This document shows, one piece after another, positions 48,516 to 56,933 of a stretch of 64,000 nt of DNA (positions are counted from its first letter, which is position 1; each line of letters opens with the position of its first letter). The DNA comes from Candidatus Daviesbacteria bacterium (GTDB lineage: Bacteria; Patescibacteria; Microgenomatia; Daviesbacterales; UBA10151). The stretch is from the NCBI GenBank assembly GCA_016187025.1, contig JACPKM010000004.1, positions 124,001 to 188,000 of the forward strand, given 5' to 3'. The position numbers and the translations under genes are program-made. The notes beneath the pieces were generated by a model, which was not told where the DNA came from, did no database searches, and worked only from the letters and a program-made list of their open reading frames with translations.

Positions 48516-49712
48516 ATGAATAGATTTAAAATTTTGCACAAAGATAAAAGTAGTCGGGTTGGTATTTTAAAAACAGCCCACGGAGAGATTGAAACACCTA
48601 ATTTTATTCCAGTTGGCACTCAAGCCTCTGTAAAGGCTGTTTCTCCGAGAGATTTAAAAGAGCTAGGAGCTCAGGTAGTTTTGGCTAACACCTACCATCT
48701 AATGCTTCGTCCAGGTGCAAATTTAATAGAGGAGATGGGTGGGTTGCATAAGTTTATGGGTTGGAACGGCCCGGTAATGACAGATTCAGGGGGCTTTCAG
48801 GTGTTTTCTTTAGGGTTGGCATTGGAACATGGCGTAGGGAAATTTTTACAAAACGAGTTTACTAAATCAAAACCCAGACTGAATAAAGTAACCGAAGAAG
48901 GAGTTATTTTTCAATCTCACATAGATGGTTCAAAATATACTTTGGATGCAGAAAAAAGCATAGATTTACAGGTTAAATTAGGGGCAGATTTAATTGTTGC
49001 CTTTGATGATTTGGAGTCACCACTTCACAGTTTTGATGAAACCTTAAAATCGCTGGAACTGACTGAGAGGTGGGAGCAAAGAAGCCTTAAGGCTTTTAAA
49101 AAATATGCTAAAGCAGGTCAACTGCTTTATGGGGTAACTCATGGAGGTGTTTTTGAAGATCTCAGGATTAGGTCCGCCAAGTTTGTTGACAAACACTTTG
49201 ATGCAATAGCCTTGGGAGGGGCTCACGAGGATCGCAAAACCCTCTATAAAGTTGTAGAGTGGACTGTTGGTAGTATCTCTGAGGAAAAACCAAGGCATCT
49301 TCTAGGTATCGGTGAGGTGGAAGATCTGTTTAATTGTGTAGAAAGAGGGATAGATCTGTTTGACTGTGCAGCCCCCACCAGACGGGCAAGAAACGGTTCT
49401 TTATATGTTTCACCTGGTTCTGGAGATTATTCTTCTTTAAAAGGGTATCAGGCAAAAAATTACACTATTAACATTAAAACTTCTAAATTTTCTAAAGATA
49501 AAAATCCAATTGATAAAAATTGCAAATGTTTGTGTTGTACCAACTTTACCAGAGCCTATTTGCATCATTTATACTCTACTGGAGAAATTTTATACCATGA
49601 GCTGGCAAGTATTCATAATTTGTTTTTTGTAATTGATTTAATGAAGAAGATAAGAGAGAGTATTGGCAACAACCGGTTTGATACATTAAAAAACTCATGG
49701 ATTTCCTTTTAA
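48516..49712 (+). CDS. tgt: tRNA-guanine transglycosylase (queuine type)
   Basis: A 398-residue enzyme that exchanges guanine-34 for a 7-deazaguanine in tRNAs. It has NTYHLMLRPG, TDSGGFQVFSL (catalytic acidic residue), VTHGGVFEDLR, LGGAHEDRKTLYKVV, GIGEVEDLF and the zinc site KCLCC...H near the C-terminus. No preQ1 synthesis genes are in this window. The message ends at a strong hairpin directly after the stop codon. Confidence 0.95.
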   Translation: MNRFKILHKDKSSRVGILKTAHGEIETPNFIPVGTQASVKAVSPRDLKELGAQVVLANTYHLMLRPGANLIEEMGGLHKFMGWNGPVMTDSGGFQVFSLGLALEHGVGKFLQNEFTKSKPRLNKVTEEGVIFQSHIDGSKYTLDAEKSIDLQVKLGADLIVAFDDLESPLHSFDETLKSLELTERWEQRSLKAFKKYAKAGQLLYGVTHGGVFEDLRIRSAKFVDKHFDAIALGGAHEDRKTLYKVVEWTVGSISEEKPRHLLGIGEVEDLFNCVERGIDLFDCAAPTRRARNGSLYVSPGSGDYSSLKGYQAKNYTINIKTSKFSKDKNPIDKNCKCLCCTNFTRAYLHHLYSTGEILYHELASIHNLFFVIDLMKKIRESIGNNRFDTLKNSWISF

Positions 49713-49747
49713 AAAGCTAGGGCGATTATCTCAACCCTAGCTTTTTA
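49712..49747. terminator. Terminator of tgt (bidirectional)
   Basis: AAAAAGCTAGGG (49712-49723) pairs perfectly with CCCTAGCTTTTT (49736-49747) over 12 bp. It starts within the stop codon region of tgt and also ends the convergent 49770-50045 gene. Confidence 0.9.
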
Positions 49748-49769
49748 AAATTCTTCATAATTAAAGAAT

Positions 49770-50045
49770 CTACATTCCGCCCATTCCTTGATTACCACCT
49801 GTTTGATCTCCACCGGTAGGATTTTCACCTCCCATAGGAGGAGCAGGGTTACTTATTGGTTGCTGCTCAACTGGAGCTGGTTCTGGAGCTTCCATTGGAA
49901 CTGGTTGCTCAGTCACAGGTGCTGCAGGAGCAGAAGTTGGCATACCAACTGCTGGAGTTGCTGGTTGATCAGCTGGCGTTGGGTCAGCTGGCATTTGTGG
50001 TTGTGGAGCGTTTGGATCAGATGCTCCACCTTGATTTGGGTCCAT
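49770..50045 (-). CDS. Pro/Ala/Gly-rich disordered protein
   Basis: A 91-residue low-complexity protein (MDPNQGGASDPNAPQPQMP at the start, GGDQTGGNQGMGGM at the end), with no charged helices, signal peptide or membrane segment. It is predicted to be fully disordered. ATG 50045 is used rather than the ATG 50081, because it has the perfect ribosome site AGGAGGTGAT at correct spacing. Function unknown; high translation is likely from the ribosome site. Confidence 0.7.
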   Translation of the reverse strand: MDPNQGGASDPNAPQPQMPADPTPADQPATPAVGMPTSAPAAPVTEQPVPMEAPEPAPVEQQPISNPAPPMGGENPTGGDQTGGNQGMGGM

Positions 50046-50189
50046 TAATAAATCACCTCCTTTTATAAAGACTTTTTTCACGATAACTTAATCAAAATTA
50101 GAAGTCAATCCACATAAATTTATATGTAACTTGTTGCGCTTAGATCTAAGGTATGTCTACAATTGAATAATAGGGGTGACTTGATTTTT

Positions 50190-51251
50190 ATGCCCAAAAG
50201 ACCTGTCCGGAAAAAAAGTAAAACCAATTGGAAGATTGCCCGATTTGATAATAAGCTTCACAAGAAAAATAAACTAGCCTTTGGTGTACTAGGTCTGCTG
50301 ATATTTATTTTACTAATAGGTCAGACAGTAAATGCTGTATATAAACTATTTTCCCCTATAAACAACGAAAGAGAATCAAAGCGGCCATATAGTATAAGCA
50401 AAGATTTTAATATCAACTTAGTATTCAAAAGTAACCCATTTTCGCTGGTTAACTTTAATGCTGAAGAAAAAACAGTCACCCTCATAAATATTCCGGATGA
50501 TATATATATCGATGTTCCTGGAGGCTTTGGTATCTGGCAAGTGAGGGCAATTCATAATTTAGGTGATACAAACAAGATCTTTGGAGGATGGAGTTTACTT
50601 AAAAGATCTTTTTCTAATCTATTTGGGTTACCAATTGATGGATATGTGGATTTAAAAAGCCAAAACACAAAAACAGGCACAGAAATTATCGATTCTTTAA
50701 GACAAAATCCTCTTAATGTTTGGTCGATACTATCTAATGTAGAGGCTGATTTAACACCATGGGAGTTAATTAACCTAAAATTAATCTTTTCAGGTGTTCG
50801 TTTTGATAAAGTACAAACCATAGATTTGAAAAAATTCAAGCTTCTTGAAGAAAGCAAACTTGGGGATAGTACACCAATTCTGGTTGCAGATCCTTTTAAA
50901 CTTGATAGCGCTGATATAGATTTTGTAGATAGAAAGATCAGAAAAGAGCAGTTGGGTATTGCTATATTTAATGCAACAGATCATCCAGGACTTGCTCAAA
51001 AAGCTGCCAGAATAGTTAAAAATATTGGCGGTAATGTCATAGTAACTGGAAATACCATAAAAAAAGTAAAAGATACACAGGTTCTGACGCAAGATGACGA
51101 GGAGTCAGAGACAAAAAAGAGGTTAATGCAGATTTTTACCCGTAAATGTTTTAAAGATGAAGGATGTGATAGAATTACTGATGATCCTGAGGTGAATAGT
51201 TCGCGCGCTAAGATAAATATCATTCTCGGTGAAGATTTTTATAGTTTTTAA
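50190..51251 (+). CDS. Membrane-anchored LytR-CpsA-Psr-like protein with LytR_C domain
   Basis: A 353-residue protein with a basic N-terminus, one membrane helix (about 30-50) and an outside part. Residues 80-210 resemble a degenerate LytR-CpsA-Psr domain, without the catalytic arginines I would expect. Residues 250-350 match LytR_C (LGIAIFNATDHPGLAQKAARIVKNIGG). It may take part in wall polymer attachment or bind the wall only. ATG 50190 (MPKRPVRKK) has GGGGTGA upstream; TTG 50163 is an alternative. An exact 12-bp palindrome CTTAGATCTAAG lies at 50139-50150 upstream. Confidence 0.7.
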   Translation: MPKRPVRKKSKTNWKIARFDNKLHKKNKLAFGVLGLLIFILLIGQTVNAVYKLFSPINNERESKRPYSISKDFNINLVFKSNPFSLVNFNAEEKTVTLINIPDDIYIDVPGGFGIWQVRAIHNLGDTNKIFGGWSLLKRSFSNLFGLPIDGYVDLKSQNTKTGTEIIDSLRQNPLNVWSILSNVEADLTPWELINLKLIFSGVRFDKVQTIDLKKFKLLEESKLGDSTPILVADPFKLDSADIDFVDRKIRKEQLGIAIFNATDHPGLAQKAARIVKNIGGNVIVTGNTIKKVKDTQVLTQDDEESETKKRLMQIFTRKCFKDEGCDRITDDPEVNSSRAKINIILGEDFYSF

Positions 51252-51269
51252 TAAATCTGCCTCTGATTT

Positions 51270-52013
51270 ATGATTCTTTGGCTAATATTATTCTTCTTGG
51301 TAATTGGAATTTCCCTTGTGTTGGCTTACCAGTCAATGCAGGATTATTACGAAAGCCCTGTTTTTGCAAAGATTGAATATAGTCCATTTTTGGTCCGGCT
51401 ACCTCAAAACTTTACAGTACAACTACTCGATAAGCTCCATACTGAAATTGCTAAAAAAGATTTTATATTAAGTATCGAGAGGCTGTTTAAGGGTGGCAAA
51501 ACCGCACTTGTTTTATATGGACCAAGAGATATTTTATTAAAATTTAGTAATCAGTTAAACTTACTTGAGCTTGAGGACTATACCAATATAGATAAAAACA
51601 GTATACAAGCCTGGGAAGCTGGGCCAAAAAATAATCAATCTTTTGATATTTCAGTTAATACTGATGTTTTTCAAAATCTACCACCGCTTTTGACAAATGA
51701 GCAGTTTTGGTGGCAAATAACCCTTCGGGCATCATCAAAACAGGCCAACAAATCAAAAGATAATACTCAGACCAGAGGACAAGTCTTTCAGGGACAAATC
51801 AGATCTGTTTTTTTTACTGAGGATTCAGGTAGAAGATCTAAAATATCTGCCCAGTTGCAAGACTTGCTAAATGGTCAGTTGGTAAAAATTCCTCAACCCT
51901 TTACCAGTGGTCAAATCTTTGATTTCTATAAACAGAGAACTTTAGCAATAGGCCGGGGGGATCTTTTGATCCTACCTTCAGAGAGTTGGATAGTTTTATC
52001 AAGGGTTATCTAA
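51270..52013 (+). CDS. Hypothetical membrane-anchored protein
   Basis: A 247-residue protein with one N-terminal helix (residues 2-20) and a soluble part of about 225 residues. VLYGPRDILLKFSNQL and LAIGRGDLLILPSESW are the most ordered stretches. No family recognised. It follows the LytR_C gene by 18 bases on the same strand, so a shared role at the cell surface is plausible. It overlaps the convergent TPR gene by four bases. Confidence 0.65.
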   Translation: MILWLILFFLVIGISLVLAYQSMQDYYESPVFAKIEYSPFLVRLPQNFTVQLLDKLHTEIAKKDFILSIERLFKGGKTALVLYGPRDILLKFSNQLNLLELEDYTNIDKNSIQAWEAGPKNNQSFDISVNTDVFQNLPPLLTNEQFWWQITLRASSKQANKSKDNTQTRGQVFQGQIRSVFFTEDSGRRSKISAQLQDLLNGQLVKIPQPFTSGQIFDFYKQRTLAIGRGDLLILPSESWIVLSRVI

Positions 52014-52768
52014 ACTTCTTGTTCTTCTGCTTCTTCGTACTCAGAGTTTTCACTATCACTTGTAGAATCATAAGAGGTAATAATTTCTGCAGTTGAGGAA
52101 GCAGGGTGAAAGTCCAGAAACGAAGGTTGATTTTTGAATCTCTTAGAGCGGAAAGCCTCTCTTATAAGTACAGTTAGTGAGTTTACTTTAACTGATTTGA
52201 TATAGGTGTTGTATTTGTTTCCACCCTTAATAAGCCTTACAAGTCTATGAGATACATCATCTGGTAGGATGCCTAAATAGCTGCCATGCTGATCCAAAAC
52301 AGTTATTTTGCGGTTTTTAATCTGTAACTCAACCTGCATACCACAATACGCTTTTGATAATTTTTGCGGTTCAGCAACCTTGGAAAGAGTTACGATTTTA
52401 GTTTTGCCAGGTTCTTGCAAAAATAACGAAGCAGTAAATTTTCTTAACTCTCCGTTTTGAACAAAATTATTTTGACTTACCATATTGTTTACTTCACCAC
52501 TTTTTGAGGATTTTAAGATTTTTAAGTTTTTTGTAGCAATGGGGTTATATGGATCAGATTTTAAGGCTAGGTTGTAAAACTTTTTTGCTTGTTCGATTTT
52601 ACCGAGTTCCATATAAGCTCTACCTAGGCGGGTTAGAGCATCTACGTTTTCAGGTTCAAGGCCGATAATTTGCTGGTTTAGTTTAACTGCTTCTTGCCAA
52701 TTTGAGTTGAGAGCTGCATCAATTGCTAGTCGATAGAGTTGGGAAGAGGAGAGTGTGGAGTCGTCCAT
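52010..52768 (-). CDS. TPR-repeat protein
   Basis: A 252-residue protein. The first part holds two TPR units (AIDAALNSNWQEAVKLNQQI, DALTRLGRAYMELGKIEQAKKFYNLALKSDP); the middle, LRKFTASLFLQEPGKTKIVTL to VRLIKGGNKYNTYIKSVKVN, may be an unknown beta domain, and the last 25 residues are very acidic. Start ATG 52768 is preferred over one at 52840, which would translate a dispersed repeat (SLSKYEA) and the promoter. Likely a scaffold for protein complexes. Confidence 0.8.
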   Translation of the reverse strand: MDDSTLSSSQLYRLAIDAALNSNWQEAVKLNQQIIGLEPENVDALTRLGRAYMELGKIEQAKKFYNLALKSDPYNPIATKNLKILKSSKSGEVNNMVSQNNFVQNGELRKFTASLFLQEPGKTKIVTLSKVAEPQKLSKAYCGMQVELQIKNRKITVLDQHGSYLGILPDDVSHRLVRLIKGGNKYNTYIKSVKVNSLTVLIREAFRSKRFKNQPSFLDFHPASSTAEIITSYDSTSDSENSEYEEAEEQEV

Positions 52769-52781
52769 CGCTAAGTATGTG

Positions 52782-52810
52782 AGTATAAGTAGATGGATCC
52801 TGATTGTCAA
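52782..52810 (-). promoter_or_regulatory. Promoter of the TPR gene
   Basis: Minus strand TTGACA (52810-52805), 17-bp spacer, TATACT (52787-52782): near-perfect consensus, 13 bases to ATG 52768 (about six-base leader). Confidence 0.75.
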
Positions 52811-52811
52811 T

Positions 52812-52830
52812 GCTTCGTATTTACTTAGGG
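52812..52830. repeat. CCCTAAG..CGAAGC repeat, intergenic copy
   Basis: The minus strand reads CCCTAAGTAAATACGAAGC, of the same type as CTGAGC..TAGTCGAAG at 2100-2137 and 8949-8986. It lies directly upstream of the TPR promoter, and in translation would give the SLSKYEA string often seen with such repeats. Confidence 0.55.
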
Positions 52831-52849
52831 AAAGCACCAATCCTTATTC

Positions 52850-52878
52850 TTGAAAAATTGATTCTCACAAGATAAGAT
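52850..52878 (+). promoter_or_regulatory. Promoter of yebC
   Basis: TTGAAA (52850-52855), 17-bp spacer, TAAGAT (52873-52878), eight bases to ATG 52887, predicting a two-base leader. Confidence 0.65.
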
Positions 52879-52886
52879 TTACCAGT

Positions 52887-53642
52887 ATGTCAGGGCATTC
52901 TAAATGGTCAACTATAAAGCGCCAAAAAGGCGTAGCAGATATCAAAAAGGGCTTAACTTTTACTAAGCTTGCAAATGCTATTACCTTGGTAGCTAAGTTA
53001 ACCAATTCAGGAGACCCTAACTCCAATCCCAGGCTTCGCACTATTTTGGAAGAAGCCAGAGAGGTAAATATGCCTAAAGAAAATATCCAGAGGGCTATAG
53101 ACAGAGGCTTGGGTAATCTTCCAGGGCAAATTATTGAAGAAGTAACTTATGAGGGTTTTGGGCCCGCTAAAGTGGCATTTTATATTGAAGGGGTAACAGA
53201 CAATAAGTTAAGAACTTTACAAGAGATCAAAAACCTATTTGAAAGAAGCGGGGGATCTCTAGGTAGCCAAGGGAGCACATCCTATATGTTTGATAAAAAG
53301 GGTGAGATTAGGGTGAAATCCAAAGGTGGTAGCAAAGATGATGAGATGTTGGAGCTAATTGATTTGGGTGCAGGGGACGTGGAGGAGTTTGAGGAGGATA
53401 ATATACAAAAGTATTTAGTCTATGTGGAAAGCCCAGAATTAAATACTATGAGTATTAATATTACTCAGGCCGGATTTGTAGTAGAATCTGCAGCAATTGT
53501 CTTTAAACCCAATATATTGACTGAGGTTACTGATAAAGAAAATGCTCAAAAGGTTTTGGAATTTACCGGGAAGCTAGAGGAGCATGATGATATTCAAAAG
53601 GTGTTTGCAAACTTTGATATTCCAGATAATCTGCTTGACTAA
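52887..53642 (+). CDS. yebC: YebC/PmpR (TACO1) family protein
   Basis: A 251-residue protein of three domains. It opens SGHSKWSTIKRQKGVADIKKG, followed by EEARE.NMPKENIQRAIDRG and YEGFGPAKVAFYIEGVTDN, all family signatures. Once called a transcriptional regulator; recent work on the family points to a role in translation, preventing stalls at polyproline stretches. EF-P is also present in this window. A short gap leads to the purine genes. Confidence 0.95.
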   Translation: MSGHSKWSTIKRQKGVADIKKGLTFTKLANAITLVAKLTNSGDPNSNPRLRTILEEAREVNMPKENIQRAIDRGLGNLPGQIIEEVTYEGFGPAKVAFYIEGVTDNKLRTLQEIKNLFERSGGSLGSQGSTSYMFDKKGEIRVKSKGGSKDDEMLELIDLGAGDVEEFEEDNIQKYLVYVESPELNTMSINITQAGFVVESAAIVFKPNILTEVTDKENAQKVLEFTGKLEEHDDIQKVFANFDIPDNLLD

Positions 53643-53651
53643 ATTTAATAT

Positions 53652-53679
53652 TTGCGAAGTTTAGTGAATCTGTTATATT
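53652..53679 (+). promoter_or_regulatory. Promoter of purM and the purine cluster
   Basis: TTGCGA (53652-53657), 16-bp spacer, TATATT (53674-53679), eight bases to ATG 53688. No purine riboswitch is visible in the short gap. Confidence 0.5.
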
Positions 53680-53687
53680 AGCAGCTA

Positions 53688-54818
53688 ATGAAAAAACTGC
53701 ATTATGAGTCTTCGGGTGACAACTATAAATTTAAGGACCCTTTTAAGCTAATTGCGCTAAACTATTCACAAAAAACAAAAAATAATTTAAAAAGGTTTAA
53801 AAGATATGGACTTGAGATTGTGGATGTTTCACAAAGCCGGGGTGAATCTGCCTACCGTATCCAAATAAAATCTGGTAAGCTTTCAGATTTTCAATTGGCT
53901 CATGTGGAGGAAAGCATTGGAACAAAAAACATTATTGCAGATGAGCTGGCAACTATCTATGGAAAGAGCTTTTATTTTAATAGTGCAATAGATAATGCTG
54001 CTTGTATCTTTAACGATTTATCAACCTGTGGTGCTTTTCCTTTAACTTTTATGCTGCATGTAGCAGCTTACCCTAATGAGTGGTATGCAGATTTAGACAG
54101 GTGGAAAGGGTTAATAGAAGGTACAGCAGCAGCGTGTGATATGGCTGGTGCATCTTGGGGGGGAGGAGAGTCAGCAACTGACAGAGATATTATAATCAAA
54201 GGAAAATCACTATTATCCGGTTCTGCTACAGGTATTATTTTTCCATCATCAAAGGCATTATCAGAAGAAAATCTTAGAGATGGAGATAGAATCATTCTGC
54301 TTAAAAGCAGTGGAGTTCATGCCAATGGAATAACTCTTTTAAGACGCGAGCTTCTAAAAAGGCTTCCAAAAGGCTATAAAACAAAGCTATCTGATGGTTC
54401 AACATATGGGGAAGCTTTAATTACGCAAACGGTAATATATTCAAAATTAGTAGAAGAGGCTATTTTAAATTGTGATGTGCATTATGCAGTTCATATTACT
54501 GGGCATGGATGGAGAAAAATTATGAGAGCAAAAAAACCATTTTGTTATATGATTGAGGGGATCCCTGTGCCTCAACCAATTTACGGTTTAATCAAAAAAT
54601 ATTCTGACTCTTCTGAGAAAGATATGTATGATACCTACAATATGGGAGCTGGATTTGCTTTATTTGTTCCAAGAGAAAGTGTTCAAAAAATTATGCAAAT
54701 TGCCAAGAAAAACAAAATTCAGGCACTAGATGCAGGGTTTGTACAAAAAGGTCCTAAGCAAGTAGTAATAAAACCCTTGGGGTTAACCTTTACTACAGAA
54801 GATATGAGTATTAGGTAG
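53688..54818 (+). CDS. purM: Phosphoribosylformylglycinamidine cyclo-ligase (AIR synthetase)
   Basis: A 376-residue ATP-dependent enzyme that closes the imidazole ring (FGAM to AIR). Typical stretches are IDNAACIFNDLSTCGAFPL, AGASWGGGESATDRD, ILLKSSGVHANGITLLRREL, HITGHGWRKIMRAKKPFCY and YNMGAGFALFVP. It is a little longer than the usual 345 residues, mostly at the N-terminus. First gene of the purine cluster, 66 bases before the purF-purN gene. Confidence 0.92.
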   Translation: MKKLHYESSGDNYKFKDPFKLIALNYSQKTKNNLKRFKRYGLEIVDVSQSRGESAYRIQIKSGKLSDFQLAHVEESIGTKNIIADELATIYGKSFYFNSAIDNAACIFNDLSTCGAFPLTFMLHVAAYPNEWYADLDRWKGLIEGTAAACDMAGASWGGGESATDRDIIIKGKSLLSGSATGIIFPSSKALSEENLRDGDRIILLKSSGVHANGITLLRRELLKRLPKGYKTKLSDGSTYGEALITQTVIYSKLVEEAILNCDVHYAVHITGHGWRKIMRAKKPFCYMIEGIPVPQPIYGLIKKYSDSSEKDMYDTYNMGAGFALFVPRESVQKIMQIAKKNKIQALDAGFVQKGPKQVVIKPLGLTFTTEDMSIR

Positions 54819-54884
54819 CTAAATTTCACCTCTTTCATTTTTTAGAGGGTTTGTATATATTGATAAGCATTCACCTAACAACTC

Positions 54885-56933
54885 ATGGGGAAGGGCACAG
54901 ACAATGATTATATTAATCATGAAATACTAGGGGAAAAGTGCGGGGTTTTTGGGGTACTAGGGAAAGGCTTTGAAGCAGCTCGTTTGGTGCATCCTGGTTT
55001 ATGGGCGCTTCAACATAGAGGGCAAGAGTCTTCAGGTATCGCTTCCTCTGATGGAAAAAGAATCCACTCTAAATCAGGTATAGGACTGGTAGCTCATGTT
55101 TTCCAAGAAGAGGACATAAAAAAATTGAAGGGATTTTTGGCAATTGGGCATAACCGTTATTCAACTTCAGGTTCATCAACTGAGCATTGCCAGCCTGTTG
55201 TCCGCTCAGCTGGTAAGAGGCAATCAATTGCTCTTGCTCATAATGGTAACCTACCATCAACTAAAGCCTTAGAAGACTTCTTAAAGAGTAAAAAAGTATC
55301 CATAAAAGGATTAAATGATTCAGAGATGATGACTGAGGCGATTGCATATTTTATGAGACAAGGATCTTCTTTGGTAAATGCTATTAAAAAAGCCTACCCG
55401 TTATTTACAGGGGTTTTTTCTCTTTTGGTGATGGATAAAAGCAAAATTGTAGCCCTAAGAGATAGTAAAGGGATTAGACCATTGTGTATTGGAAAGCTAG
55501 ATAAAGGTTTTGTTTTTGCCTCCGAAACATGTGCACTAGATACAGTAGGGGCAGAATACTTACAAGAGGTGAAACCAGGGGAGATGGTGGTATTGAGCAA
55601 AAATGGTCTAAATTGTATTCAGCTGGAAAAGGGAGAAGAAAAACTTGATATATTCGAGTTTATTTATTTTGCCAGGCCTGATTCTGTTTTACTGGGAAAA
55701 AGCCTTGATCAAATAAGGCAAAATCTTGGTAAAGAGCTTGCCAAAGAATATCCTATTAAAGCAGATGTGGTGATTCCTGTACCTGATTCGGCAATACCTG
55801 CAGCACTGGGATTTTCTAAAGAATCTGGTATTCCTTTTGAGATGGCATTGATTAAAAACCGTTATATACATAGAACATTTATTCATCCAGAGGAACATAT
55901 TCGAGGAAAAATCGTACAAATTAAACTAAACCCAATGCCGCATTTAATAAAAGGCAAAGATGTAATCGTTATTGATGATTCTATAGTAAGAGGTACAACC
56001 TCAAGGCAATTAATAAACATGCTAAAGAAATCCGGAGCAAAAAAAATACATTTGATGGTAAGCTCTCCTCCGGTCAGGTTTCCGGATTTTTATGGAATCA
56101 ACACTCCAGATCAAAATGAGTTAATTGCAGCAAAAATGAGTATCGAAGAGATTAGAAAAACAATCGGAGCAGATTCTCTCAACTATCTGTCATACAAGGG
56201 ATTGGTAAAAGCAACCGGATTACTAGAGAGTTCGTTTTGTATGTCGTGCCTTAATGGCACTTATCCTGTAGATATTGGCGAAAAAGCAAAAACTGTCAGA
56301 TATAATGTTGCCACAAATGGGATCCCCAAAAAAAGACTTGCTGTATTAATCTCCAATAAAGGAACAGGGACAAATTTACAAGCAATCATAGATGGTATAG
56401 AAAGTGGAAAAATAAATGGTCAAATTGCAGTGGTTATTTCTGATACAGAGCAGTCTTTAGGATTAAATAGAGCAAAAAAATATAATATAGAAATTGCTAT
56501 TAATAAGAAAAAAGAAGACTTGCTAAACTTACTAAAAAAATACAACCCTGATTTTATTTGTTTAGCCGGATGGAAACAAATAATTACATTTGATGTTATT
56601 AAACATTTTTCCAACAAAGTTTTAAATGTTCATCCTGGATTAATTCCTGAGAAAATAAACGGATTTGTTAAAAATCCTGATGGTACAAAAGCTCTTTGGA
56701 ATAAGGGTAAGTTAACAGATCTAGCTATCCAAAACTTTTTAAAGGCAAAAGCAACTTATGCAGGATCAACAGTGCATTTTTTATCAGAAGAGTTTGATTT
56801 TGGATTGGTGTTAGGGAGGGCATTTGTTAAAACAGCCCCAAAAGATAATGTGGAGTCTTTGTACCAGAGGCTAAAGAGCAAAGAACATGAAATTTATGTG
56901 GAGGCTTTATCAAAGTTATGCCGGGAATGTTAG
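54885..56933 (+). CDS. purF-purN: Fused amidophosphoribosyltransferase - GAR formyltransferase (PurF-PurN)
   Basis: A single 682-residue frame. Residues 1 to about 470 are PurF: nucleophile C19 (EKCGVFGVLG) after an 18-residue propeptide, LWALQHRGQESSGIAS, GHNRYSTSG and the PRPP site VIVIDDSIVRGTTSRQ. The Fe-S ligand position before FYGI reads Asp (FPDFYGIN), so the cluster of the Bacillus-type enzyme is unlikely. Residues from about 480 are PurN: ISNKGTGTNLQAII, LNVHPGLIPEKING (catalytic Asn and His) and GSTVHFLSEEFDFG (catalytic Asp). Steps 1 and 3 of purine synthesis are thus joined in one protein. Overlaps purD, the enzyme of step 2, by 16 bases. Confidence 0.93.
   Translation: MGKGTDNDYINHEILGEKCGVFGVLGKGFEAARLVHPGLWALQHRGQESSGIASSDGKRIHSKSGIGLVAHVFQEEDIKKLKGFLAIGHNRYSTSGSSTEHCQPVVRSAGKRQSIALAHNGNLPSTKALEDFLKSKKVSIKGLNDSEMMTEAIAYFMRQGSSLVNAIKKAYPLFTGVFSLLVMDKSKIVALRDSKGIRPLCIGKLDKGFVFASETCALDTVGAEYLQEVKPGEMVVLSKNGLNCIQLEKGEEKLDIFEFIYFARPDSVLLGKSLDQIRQNLGKELAKEYPIKADVVIPVPDSAIPAALGFSKESGIPFEMALIKNRYIHRTFIHPEEHIRGKIVQIKLNPMPHLIKGKDVIVIDDSIVRGTTSRQLINMLKKSGAKKIHLMVSSPPVRFPDFYGINTPDQNELIAAKMSIEEIRKTIGADSLNYLSYKGLVKATGLLESSFCMSCLNGTYPVDIGEKAKTVRYNVATNGIPKKRLAVLISNKGTGTNLQAIIDGIESGKINGQIAVVISDTEQSLGLNRAKKYNIEIAINKKKEDLLNLLKKYNPDFICLAGWKQIITFDVIKHFSNKVLNVHPGLIPEKINGFVKNPDGTKALWNKGKLTDLAIQNFLKAKATYAGSTVHFLSEEFDFGLVLGRAFVKTAPKDNVESLYQRLKSKEHEIYVEALSKLCREC

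Noticed and set aside
49788..50068. Two plus-strand open frames opposite the Pro/Ala/Gly-rich gene
   Set aside because: They are shadows made of the biased composition; the minus-strand frame has a perfect ribosome site.
52769..52840. N-terminal extension of the TPR protein (SLSKYEALT...)
   Set aside because: It translates a dispersed repeat and the consensus promoter TTGACA-17-TATACT.
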